Assembly: GCA_910578605.1 (NCBI GenBank)
Contig: CAJTQG010000009.1
Coordinates: 1-6,279 of the forward strand
Source: an uncultured Lachnospiraceae bacterium
GTDB lineage: Bacteria > Bacillota > Clostridia > Lachnospirales > Lachnospiraceae
Direction: 5' to 3'
DNA length: 6,279 nucleotides
Each line of letters starts with the position of its first letter. The first letter of the stretch is position 1. A program made the position numbers and the translations under genes. Below, in pieces: positions 1-6,209 of this stretch. Below the pieces are notes generated by a model, which was given only the letters and a program-made list of their open reading frames with translations, made no database searches and was not told where the DNA came from.

Positions 1-60
1 GTTTATTATTGATCCCATTGCTTCCCCACTCACAACTATAATTTTACTTCGGATTTTCAT
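1..60 (-). CDS. Possible 5' end of an unidentified gene cut by the window edge
   Basis: An open frame of 20 codons begins with ATG at 60-58 and runs off the left edge; its product starts MKIRSKIIVVSGEAMG. It is too short to assign a family. It is reported because the context fits a gene: it lies downstream of a hairpin that ends the previous gene (280-317) and about 140 nt downstream of the predicted start site of a consensus promoter on the same strand (208-237). Against it, no good Shine-Dalgarno sequence precedes the ATG at 60 (only GAG two bases away). The in-frame ATG at 18-16 has a better one (GGGGA at 27-23), and a GTG at 33-31 is also in frame, so the true start may be further in. Confidence 0.35.
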   Translation of the reverse strand, partial: MKIRSKIIVVSGEAMGSIIN

Positions 61-168
61 AACTCGATATCAACATGAAAACGCTGATTGTATAATAGGT
101 AAATAGATTTTAGATACATATATAACGTTAAAGTATTTTTAAATAGCTGCAATCATATTTTAGTCATA

Positions 169-193
169 CGCACCTTTAATTTAATAAAGTGCG
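169..193 (-). other. Leader hairpin downstream of the consensus promoter
   Basis: The arms at 169-178 and 185-193 pair over nine base pairs with one bulged C (174), leaving a loop of about six bases. The hairpin starts roughly eight bases after the predicted transcription start near 201, so it would sit at the very 5' end of the leftward transcript. Such a stem could protect the mRNA from 5' end decay or form part of a leader control element. No run of U follows it on the minus strand, so it does not look like a terminator. Its role is unknown. Confidence 0.4.
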
Positions 194-207
194 ATATATA
201 TTTTTTG

Positions 208-237
208 ATTATACTATATTTTTCTATATTCTGTCAA
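208..237 (-). promoter_or_regulatory. Consensus sigma-A type promoter reading left
   Basis: On the minus strand the -35 box is TTGACA (237-232) and the -10 box is TATAAT (213-208), with an 18-bp spacer. Both hexamers are perfect matches to the vegetative consensus. The predicted start is near 201. It lies just past the hairpin that ends the transglutaminase-like gene, so it should drive a separate leftward gene, most of which is outside the window. This is the strongest promoter match in the sequence. Confidence 0.75.
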
Positions 238-279
238 ATATTTTTTGATTTTCATCCAAGCTTTTCATTCAAATACAAC

Positions 280-317
280 AAAGGCAGACAATATTCTATA
301 CCTAATTGTCTGCCTTT
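280..317 (-). terminator. Hairpin terminator after the transglutaminase-like gene
   Basis: A perfect 13-bp inverted repeat (280-292 with 305-317) encloses a 12-base loop and begins 13 bases after the TAA stop at 332-330. On the minus strand the stem ends in CCTTT and is followed by a moderately T-rich stretch, GTTGTATTTG. That makes it a plausible rho-independent terminator, although the T tract is interrupted. The plus strand also has a short T run after the stem, but no plus-strand gene ends here. Confidence 0.7.
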
Positions 318-329
318 TGCTTTGAAATT

Positions 330-3197
330 TTACTTTACCTTAATTTTTTTCTTGGGACTGTAATCTCCATAATATTTTACTTTGTTAATCTTCTGATATG
401 CACGAATCTTAACGTAATATGTCTTTTTTGATTTGAATTTCGACACTACTTTTTTTACTTTGCTGCCTCCGGAAACCGTAACCTTTTTATCTATTTTCTT
501 GAAATTTGATTTTCTTGAAAATACAATCTCATATCCTTGACAGTTCACCTTTTTCCATGTAACTTTAATTTTCTTTTTTCCACCGGAACTGACCTTTGGC
601 GCTTTTGGCTTTTGGGGCACTATAATAAATGTTTTTGTAATAGTACCTTGATATTTACCAATACCCGTTATGGTAACCTTCGCCTGACCAACCTTCACAT
701 TATTTGTATATTTGACTCTGTAATCTTTATTTAAAAACAAGCCAGGCACTCTCACCGACGGCACTCTTGCTTTTCCTGTGTATGCTGTCTTTGTATACGC
801 CAAAGAAATATTTGCACTAATATTTTTTCTTCCAACCGTCACTTTTACAATCTTCTGGGCGGATGCATAGACTTCTGACTGGGCAGCCCGAACAGTGATA
901 TAAGCTGTTCCCACACCTTTTATTGTCACCCTTCCCCCTGAGGTCACAGACACAATATTCGAATTGGAAGAAATGTATGTCAAAGGTGTCTTTGCAGAGG
1001 CATTCAAATTAAAAGCGCTGTCTCCATACCTTTTTACAAAGGCGGCAGCCACAGCTATACTCTGCTGTGTCTTAGATGTGGATTCACCTTGATTATTGTC
1101 TGTTGTATCATCCTCTCCAACATCCGGCTTATCTGGATTTACCTCTATTGTAAAAGTCTTTCTGATTGTTCCTTTATAGTTACCTTTTCCCACAATCAAC
1201 AGTGTTGCCGTCCCAACATGCACATTATTCTCGTAGGATAACTTATAGTCCGTACCAGCATTCAAACCGCTGACTGTAGCATTGGGGGTAATTGGCTGAC
1301 CTGTATACATAAAACTAGTTCCCTCTAGCGTCACCACTCCCGAAATCAGTTTAGGCTCCACCTCCACCACTACTCTTGCAGATGCACTTCCATACTCCTC
1401 TGTCTGTGCCACACGCAAAGTAATATTGGCCATACCCGCATTTTTAATTGTGACATTTCCGTTGACATCTACCTTTGCCACATTTGTATTGTCACTTTCA
1501 TACTCAATGACTCCCATATCTGTATAAGCATTTAAGGAGAAACTGCTGTCCCCAAAATTTTTATAAATATAGGAGCTTGGCACTCCAATTTGAGGAGCAG
1601 TTTTTAGAACTTCATATACAGCAGTCTTTGTTCCTGCATAACTGCCTTTTCCTATTACCGAAACCGTCACCTCTCCGATTCCCGAAGCAGGGTAATCATA
1701 TTTCAATTCGTACTCGCTTCCTTCTACAAGAAGTTCATCATCTATCTTCACTGTAACATCAGGATATTGTTTTGTTCCATTAAAAGTAAATTCCCTCTTA
1801 GATAAGGTGATTTTGGCATCTCCAATATTATAATTTTTGCCTAAACTAAAAAATTCTGTTGTTCTCTCCTCCACGCCAAACTTCTGGGCAATCTGATAGT
1901 ACAATCTGCCGTTCTCAATATCCATGCCATATACATAACCATTGTCAGTGTTTACCTCAAACTGCATCGTCTTTTTTCCTGTAGCCAAATTATAGGACCA
2001 TATACTATCTGGCAAGGAATAATAAATTATATTGTTGCGCAGGGCAAGCTTTGAATAATTGCCTACCCAGTTTTGGCTGCTGCCAAAAACAGGCCACTTC
2101 CCCCCCAATTCAACAACTTTGCGTCCCTTACTGTCAATAGGATCCAAGTTGAAATCATGCTGATACAAATTGCTGTCGGAAGCTGCAAAATACCATACCC
2201 CGTCCTGATACAGCATACAGGCAGTTCCACCGTTCCAAAATGCATCGTCATAAGTAGTATCTGAACAGCTTTCATAATCTGCCTTATTCCATGTATGTGC
2301 ATCAAAAGCATCTTCACTCTTTAAAAAATAATTCTTCTGTACATTTCCATAAAAATCCCATACCGGATCATCCCATGTCACATCTACCAAATACCATTTT
2401 CCATCCAGACACACCTGATTCCATGCATGGTCACCGCCATTGCTAATACCGGTAATAATATTACAAGGAATGGACAAGCGATGCATCAAATATTGAAATG
2501 CACCGGCATATCCGTCACATACTGCAATCTTATCCACCAATGCTCCTTTTAAATTATGGGCATCCAAGGAAACCGAATCATTCAAATAATCTTGATATGC
2601 ATATTCCACCTCCACGCAGAGATAATCATGTACACACAATGCCTTCTCCACATCGGTCATATTCTCATCGATCATAGACAGCACATTTTGCACTTCACTC
2701 TCAACAGCCGACTCATCATAATTTAAATAAGTGATAATCAAAGAAGACACACAATTAGTCTCCAAACTGTAAGTATAACGCAAATCAATATATACATAAT
2801 ACAACTCTGGATGTCTGTTCAGCACCCCGCTAAAAACAGAATAAATATCCTCCCGATCAATCTGGTACGATGCCACATCAATCTTTGCTTCCTTTGCTTT
2901 AAGCTGCTTTACAATATACTCCTCAAAGCTGCTGCCAACCTCCAGCTTAGCAATTCTTATCATTCTCAAATCCATATCCAAATCATACTCAGGATATTTT
3001 GCCAATAGTATCCGAGTCCTGTCTGAAGGCGCCTCCAGCAAACTTCCCTCCTTTATAAACATGGATGCATCATTCTGTGCGGTATGCATGATTCCTGAAT
3101 CCTTTGCCATTACCCCAATGCTGCTCCAAAATACGCTTAAAGCAAAACAAATCAAAAAACAACAATGCTTATAATATTTTTCTTTTTCTCTTAACAT
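330..3197 (-). CDS. Exported transglutaminase-like surface protein with Big-like repeats and basic FnIII domain
   Basis: A 955-residue secreted protein (numbered from the ATG at 3197). Residues 1-31 form a signal peptide: a Lys/Arg-rich start, a hydrophobic core and a likely cleavage site after VMA. Residues 181-278 are a transglutaminase-like core with the expected triad: Cys227 in AVCDGYAGAF, His257 in GDHAWNQV and Asp272 in YLVDVTWDDP. About 322-452 resembles the beta-rich strips of DUF5050-type domains (low certainty). Ig-like modules of two kinds follow: type A at about 461-530, 618-686 and 793-861, and Big_2-like type B at 534-614 and 713-789. A Thr/Asp/Gln-rich linker spans 687-712. 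Residues 861-955 are a lysine-rich fibronectin III-like domain. No LPXTG motif or C-terminal anchor is seen. The family includes peptidases as well as cross-linkers, so the reaction and substrate are unknown. It is probably a monocistronic gene with its own promoter and terminator. An upstream in-frame GTG (3206) overlaps the ribosome binding site, so the ATG is preferred. Confidence 0.93.
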   Translation of the reverse strand: MLREKEKYYKHCCFLICFALSVFWSSIGVMAKDSGIMHTAQNDASMFIKEGSLLEAPSDRTRILLAKYPEYDLDMDLRMIRIAKLEVGSSFEEYIVKQLKAKEAKIDVASYQIDREDIYSVFSGVLNRHPELYYVYIDLRYTYSLETNCVSSLIITYLNYDESAVESEVQNVLSMIDENMTDVEKALCVHDYLCVEVEYAYQDYLNDSVSLDAHNLKGALVDKIAVCDGYAGAFQYLMHRLSIPCNIITGISNGGDHAWNQVCLDGKWYLVDVTWDDPVWDFYGNVQKNYFLKSEDAFDAHTWNKADYESCSDTTYDDAFWNGGTACMLYQDGVWYFAASDSNLYQHDFNLDPIDSKGRKVVELGGKWPVFGSSQNWVGNYSKLALRNNIIYYSLPDSIWSYNLATGKKTMQFEVNTDNGYVYGMDIENGRLYYQIAQKFGVEERTTEFFSLGKNYNIGDAKITLSKREFTFNGTKQYPDVTVKIDDELLVEGSEYELKYDYPASGIGEVTVSVIGKGSYAGTKTAVYEVLKTAPQIGVPSSYIYKNFGDSSFSLNAYTDMGVIEYESDNTNVAKVDVNGNVTIKNAGMANITLRVAQTEEYGSASARVVVEVEPKLISGVVTLEGTSFMYTGQPITPNATVSGLNAGTDYKLSYENNVHVGTATLLIVGKGNYKGTIRKTFTIEVNPDKPDVGEDDTTDNNQGESTSKTQQSIAVAAAFVKRYGDSAFNLNASAKTPLTYISSNSNIVSVTSGGRVTIKGVGTAYITVRAAQSEVYASAQKIVKVTVGRKNISANISLAYTKTAYTGKARVPSVRVPGLFLNKDYRVKYTNNVKVGQAKVTITGIGKYQGTITKTFIIVPQKPKAPKVSSGGKKKIKVTWKKVNCQGYEIVFSRKSNFKKIDKKVTVSGGSKVKKVVSKFKSKKTYYVKIRAYQKINKVKYYGDYSPKKKIKVK
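618..1067 (-). repeat. Second copy of the duplicated B-A Ig-like module pair
   Basis: This stretch encodes about 150 residues made of a Big_2-like module (with YGDSAFNLNA and GTAYITVRAAQSEVYASA) followed by a type A module (with VKVGQAKVTITGIGKYQGT). It aligns along its length with the protein encoded at 1140-1595, which has FGDSSFSLNA, GMANITLRVAQTEEYGSA and VHVGTATLLIVGKGNYKGT at the same places. The DNA has diverged, so the duplication is old, or the units were acquired as domain-level repeats. Confidence 0.75.
1140..1595 (-). repeat. First copy of the duplicated B-A Ig-like module pair
   Basis: This stretch encodes a Big_2-like module followed by a type A module, matching the pair at 618-1067 in order and spacing. 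A further lone type A module, with IGEVTVSVIGKGSYAGTKT, precedes it at about 1608-1817. The full order is therefore A-B-A-linker-B-A. Such modules usually serve as spacers or adhesive stalks on the cell surface of Firmicutes. Confidence 0.7.
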
Positions 3198-3205
3198 ACA
3201 CTTCA

Positions 3206-3212
3206 CCTTCCT
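3206..3212 (-). promoter_or_regulatory. Ribosome binding site that sets the transglutaminase-like start
   Basis: AGGAAGG on the minus strand lies eight bases before the ATG at 3197-3195, a normal spacing. The in-frame GTG at 3206-3204 begins inside this motif and so could not use it, which supports the ATG three codons later. Confidence 0.75.
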
Positions 3213-3269
3213 AAAATCCCCCCTATCACGCTACTTCGCTCTGCTTATTTCACTTATTTTCTATAATTT

Positions 3270-3285
3270 ATTATCGTACAATAAT
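3270..3285. promoter_or_regulatory. Near-perfect 16-bp palindrome, candidate operator
   Basis: ATTATCGTACAATAAT matches its own reverse complement at 14 of 16 positions, around a central GTAC. It lies about 75 bp upstream of the transglutaminase-like ATG, inside the predicted 5' untranslated region. It could bind a dimeric repressor, but AT-rich spacers produce chance palindromes, so the evidence is weak. Confidence 0.25.
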
Positions 3286-3340
3286 TCCTTACTTATAATA
3301 TGTTTTCTTTCGCATTTTTATTGCATAACATCCTAATCGT

Positions 3341-3369
3341 ATTTTACCATATTCTATTTTTTTGTACAA
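3341..3369 (-). promoter_or_regulatory. Candidate promoter of the transglutaminase-like gene
   Basis: On the minus strand TTGTAC (3369-3364) is followed after 17 bp by TAAAAT (3346-3341). The -10 box matches five of six consensus bases and has the extended TGn motif directly before it (TGG, 3349-3347). The -35 box is poor (three of six). The predicted start near 3334 gives a leader of about 137 nt. The position, between the upstream gene's terminator and this gene's start, fits. Confidence 0.4.
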
Positions 3370-3441
3370 CCAAACTTTCCTTTCAAAAAAATTATTATGC
3401 ATCCTCCAAAAATTTCAATATTTTGTCTATACAATAGAAAT

Positions 3442-3474
3442 GGCTCAACCGACTATAAACAAGAAGGTTGAGCC
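3442..3474 (-). terminator. Hairpin terminator after the alpha-glycosidase gene
   Basis: A perfect 9-bp inverted repeat, GGCTCAACC (3442-3450) with GGTTGAGCC (3466-3474), has a 15-base loop and starts 34 bases after the TAA stop. On the minus strand ATTTCTATTGT follows, a weak T-rich tail. It most likely ends the glycosidase transcript, which would separate it from the transglutaminase-like gene downstream. Confidence 0.6.
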
Positions 3475-3508
3475 TAAAAGTACAATAGGAATCTGTCTAT
3501 TTTATTCA

Positions 3509-5656
3509 TTATTCTGGAGATACTACTTTTTTTCTAAACACCGCCGCACTGTATGCCGGCATCTCCACTGTTAATTCTCCATTTTCTATTTTGTAATCCA
3601 TCTGCCCTACATTATAATTATTCTCCATCGACAGCATAAGCCTCTCTAACAGTTCTCCACTCATCATTCCCAACTTTCGCATGGACACCCGCATATCCAA
3701 AGGAATATTATTGTTATTCACAACTACTACAATAACATTCTCCCCATAAAATCTTGCATATGCCAGAGCATTATACTGCTGGTGCAAAGCAATCACTGAT
3801 CCTTTTTTTAATGCAATATTGTTTTTATGAATCTGAATCATATCCCTATGAAACTCTATCAACTCTAGGTCTTCTTTCCCCCATGGATATGTTCTCCTGT
3901 TGTCCGGATCTGTCCAGCCGCATAAACCGGCCTCATCCCCATAATAAATCGTAGGTGCACCCGGCCATGTCATCTGCATAACAACAGCTTCCTTCATAAT
4001 ACCTTTGTTAATTCCATTGTTTGCCGCCTCCGGTCCTGCTGTTGCTGTTCTTCCAACCTGTCGGTTGGTTCTAGTGAGAAAACGGGAATGATCATGATTT
4101 GACAATTCATTCATAGCTACATGCAGAGATGGGTTGTGAAACTTTGACATATTATGTCTCATGGAAGAGAAGAAAATATCTGCATCTCCCATCATGCTGT
4201 CCACCCTCTCATCGCTATGCTTCTGCATACCAGTTAAGAACCATGTAATAGGCTCCATAAATGCATCGTAGTTCATTACTGTATCCCACTGATCTCCCTG
4301 TAGCCAGGCAGCCGGATCACCGTAATGCTCCGCCAAAATAATAGCCTCTGGATTTGCTTCTTTTACACTGTTTCTAAAATCACGCCAAAATTGATGATTA
4401 AACTCCTCTGTATGGCCCAAATCCGCCGCCACGTCCAAACGCCATCCATCTACATTATAAGGCGGTGACACCCATTTCTTTCCAATATCCAAAATATATT
4501 TATATAATTTTTCCGATTCCTCATAATTTAGTTTCGGGAGAGTATCATGTCCCCACCATCCATCATAGGTAGGATTATAAGGCCATCTGTCCTCATAAAA
4601 TTTAAAGAAATTATGATACTCACTTTCCTTAGCAATATAGGCTCCCTTCTCATAGCCTTCAGAATTCTCATAGATGCATTCCCTATCCAGCCATTTATTG
4701 AAGGAGCCGCAATGATTAAACACACCATCCAATATAACCCGAATTCCACGTTTGTGTGCTTCCTCCACCAATTTTGCAAACAGCTCATTGCTGGCGTCCA
4801 GATTTTCCTTGTCGGTAACTCTCGTAATATACTTTGTAGCCTGACTGTTTGGCTCCCTACCGGTAGGTAGATTTTCGCCGCCGTCCTTTACAATCTTTCC
4901 AAAATGGGGATCAATATTATCATAGTCCTGAATATCATACTTGTGATTGGAAGGTGACACAAACAGAGGATTAAAGTAAATCACCTCAATACCAAGCTTT
5001 GAAAGATAATCCAGCTTATCTAGCACTCCCTGCAAATCTCCCCCATAAAACTCTCTCACACCCATAGCTGCCGGGTACTTATACCAATCCTCCACTCTGG
5101 TAACCCCTTCATCTATGTAATTGTACTCATTTGTTTCTACGTCGTTGGATTTATCACCATTGTAAAAACGGTCTGTGTAAATCTGATAAATAACTGCTCC
5201 CTTTGCCCACTCTGGTGTGTGAAAGCCTGGAACAATGGAAAAATTATACCAGCCAGTCACATGGTCACATGGACCACATTTATCATAAAAACAAACTTCG
5301 TAGCCTGTAACTATCTTAAAGTAATAATCAATTTTTTCTTCTTTTACATCCAATTCATATTCATAAAAGTCAAAAGTATCCTGTAGAAAAGCCTTTTCCA
5401 TGGGATATTCTCTGTCTCCAATACAAAGAAATACATAATCTACATTATCCACGCCTGTTCTAAACCGAAGACGAACTGTTGAATTCTTCTCTGGTTCCTC
5501 CGGAATTCTAAAGTTTCCTGTTCCATCACTAAACAGAGCTCCCCGATTCATAATCGGTCTTAAGTTCTGCATATAGAACACTCGTTTATCTATTTCACTC
5601 AAACCATTTAGATTAACATTCATCCTAATACCCATGCATTCCGCAAACTGCGACAC
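3509..5656 (-). CDS. Cytoplasmic GH13 alpha-glycosidase, neopullulanase/cyclomaltodextrinase type
   Basis: A 715-residue enzyme of the alpha-amylase clan that hydrolyses alpha-1,4 (perhaps also alpha-1,6) glucosidic bonds in maltodextrins, cyclodextrins or pullulan. Residues about 58-143 form an N-terminal beta-sandwich of the CBM34 kind, and 150-610 the (beta/alpha)8 barrel. The conserved GH13 regions are present: DGVFNH (310-315), GWRLD with Arg406 and nucleophile Asp408, acid/base Glu443 in LAEHYGD, and SNHD with Asp522 as transition-state stabiliser. LPKLN (373-377) is the region V form typical of the neopullulanase subgroup. Residues 620-711 form the C-terminal beta domain. There is no signal peptide, so it acts inside the cell on imported oligosaccharides. 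An insertion of about 30 residues (256-285) precedes the first catalytic strand motif. The GTG at 5656 is chosen as start because AAGGAAAGGAAG lies just upstream; ATGs at codons 8 and 12 lack comparable sites. The exact specificity cannot be read from sequence. Confidence 0.95.
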   Translation of the reverse strand: MSQFAECMGIRMNVNLNGLSEIDKRVFYMQNLRPIMNRGALFSDGTGNFRIPEEPEKNSTVRLRFRTGVDNVDYVFLCIGDREYPMEKAFLQDTFDFYEYELDVKEEKIDYYFKIVTGYEVCFYDKCGPCDHVTGWYNFSIVPGFHTPEWAKGAVIYQIYTDRFYNGDKSNDVETNEYNYIDEGVTRVEDWYKYPAAMGVREFYGGDLQGVLDKLDYLSKLGIEVIYFNPLFVSPSNHKYDIQDYDNIDPHFGKIVKDGGENLPTGREPNSQATKYITRVTDKENLDASNELFAKLVEEAHKRGIRVILDGVFNHCGSFNKWLDRECIYENSEGYEKGAYIAKESEYHNFFKFYEDRWPYNPTYDGWWGHDTLPKLNYEESEKLYKYILDIGKKWVSPPYNVDGWRLDVAADLGHTEEFNHQFWRDFRNSVKEANPEAIILAEHYGDPAAWLQGDQWDTVMNYDAFMEPITWFLTGMQKHSDERVDSMMGDADIFFSSMRHNMSKFHNPSLHVAMNELSNHDHSRFLTRTNRQVGRTATAGPEAANNGINKGIMKEAVVMQMTWPGAPTIYYGDEAGLCGWTDPDNRRTYPWGKEDLELIEFHRDMIQIHKNNIALKKGSVIALHQQYNALAYARFYGENVIVVVVNNNNIPLDMRVSMRKLGMMSGELLERLMLSMENNYNVGQMDYKIENGELTVEMPAYSAAVFRKKVVSPE

Positions 5657-5660
5657 TGCT

Positions 5661-5670
5661 CTTCCTTTCC
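5661..5670 (-). promoter_or_regulatory. Ribosome binding site for the GTG start of the alpha-glycosidase
   Basis: On the minus strand GGAAAGGAAG ends four bases before the GTG at 5656-5654, placing its second AGG core (5666-5664) seven bases from the start. This is the only strong Shine-Dalgarno sequence near the gene's possible starts, so it favours the GTG over ATGs at 5635 and 5623. Confidence 0.7.
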
Positions 5671-5702
5671 TTTAGATTTTTCTGTTTTCATTCTTAAAAT
5701 CT

Positions 5703-5751
5703 ATTCTACGCAGTCCAATACCTACTCAAATTAATACATCCCAAAATTATA
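5703..5751 (-). promoter_or_regulatory. Promoter region of the alpha-glycosidase, element uncertain
   Basis: Two weak candidates overlap here. One is a perfect TATAAT (5751-5746) without a recognisable -35 box 17 bp upstream. The other is TTGAGT (5729-5724) and TAGAAT (5708-5703), good hexamers separated by only 15 bp. The region lies directly between the tandem repeat array and the gene, so whichever is real would be next to the repeats. No convincing catabolite-response (cre) site is seen nearby. Confidence 0.3.
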
Positions 5752-5782
5752 CATGTAATATACATTTTATATGATACTACAT

Positions 5783-5968
5783 CATTCACCATTTGATAAA
5801 TGATACGTTTCATATTATTTTTTGCCATTCATTGTTTGATGAATGGTTAGTCATACGTTTCATATTATTCTTTGTCATTCATTATTCAATGGATGATAAG
5901 TGGCATGTTTTATATTGTTCTTTGTCATACATTGTTTGATGAATAATAAGTGATACGTTTCATATTAT
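5783..5968. repeat. 50-bp tandem repeat array upstream of the alpha-glycosidase
   Basis: Three full units lie at 5801-5850, 5851-5900 and 5901-5950. They are joined head to tail with no length change and share about 76-82% of bases by hand count. An 18-bp partial unit (5951-5968) is identical to the first 18 bases of unit 1. A degraded unit with a 7-bp deletion lies on the left (5783-5800). Each unit starts with a box like TGATACGTTTCATATTAT, whose first 12 bases are nearly palindromic, followed by an inverted repeat. In unit 1 that repeat is a perfect 8-bp stem with a 6-base loop (5825-5832/5839-5846). The array could be an operator cluster, a set of small hairpins, or a non-functional minisatellite. 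Confidence 0.8.
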
Positions 5969-6052
5969 ATCATATGATTTTGCATTATACTATCAACGTA
6001 AAACACAAATTTCATACTTCTTTTTTTCCATTTTTTTGTTATATTTTACTAT

Positions 6053-6209
6053 GAAAGTCCCGTACAGCGGCAGAATGAATGGCAAGCTTGCTTGGCAATT
6101 CATTCTGACATTGGACGGGCTAACCTGTATGAGCATGCAGGGCGAAGCCCGATAATGCGAATACAGGGGGGCGATTGCGTGAGTGCAAAGCACGAAGCAA
6201 TCGACTTTC
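6053..6209 (+). ncRNA. Highly folded GC-rich element: possible structured RNA or MITE-like repeat
   Basis: This 157-base island is far richer in G+C than its flanks and almost every part pairs. GAAAGTC (6053-6059) pairs with GACTTTC (6203-6209) to close it. Inside are three arms. The first, CCGT/ACGG (6060-6063/6115-6118), carries a 10-bp stem (6071-6080/6098-6107) and a smaller tip. The second is CCTGTAT/ATACAGG (6124-6130/6161-6167), then GCAT/ATGC, then GGGC-GAA-GCCC. The third is GATTGC/GCAATC (6173-6178/6197-6202), then GTGC-AAA-GCAC. On the plus strand two internal loops carry facing GA dinucleotides (6131-6132/6159-6160 and 6181-6182/6194-6195), which could form tandem sheared G-A pairs. 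This favours plus-strand RNA. The ends are 7-bp inverted repeats, so a mobile or repetitive palindromic element is the main alternative. No known RNA family is recognised. Confidence 0.5.

Noticed and set aside
57..119. Twenty-codon frame that could be a leader peptide (MYLKSIYLLY start)
   Set aside because: No ribosome binding site precedes it and a frame this short is expected by chance. It is mentioned only for its ATGA overlap with the possible gene start at 60.
280..317. Terminator for a plus-strand gene
   Set aside because: The hairpin is symmetric enough to work both ways, but no plus-strand gene lies to its left in the window.
4547..4870. A 107-codon plus-strand frame inside the glycosidase gene, with smaller ones elsewhere in both genes
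   Set aside because: They are antisense or out-of-frame readings of clearly conserved coding sequence and show no family features of their own.
5801..5968. CRISPR-like pattern: an 18-bp box recurring every 50 bp
   Set aside because: The 32 bases between boxes are themselves homologous from unit to unit, so they are not unique spacers. This is a plain tandem repeat.
5964..5989. Further TATAAT hexamers on the minus strand (5969-5964 and 5989-5984)
   Set aside because: They lack -35 boxes at proper spacing and lie in AT-rich DNA, where this hexamer is common by chance. They are also more than 200 bp from the gene.
5993..6193. A 66-codon minus-strand frame across the folded element
   Set aside because: It has no good ribosome binding site, its composition changes abruptly where it leaves the GC-rich element, and its codons follow the inverted repeats of the element. 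It is best read as a by-product of the palindromic sequence.
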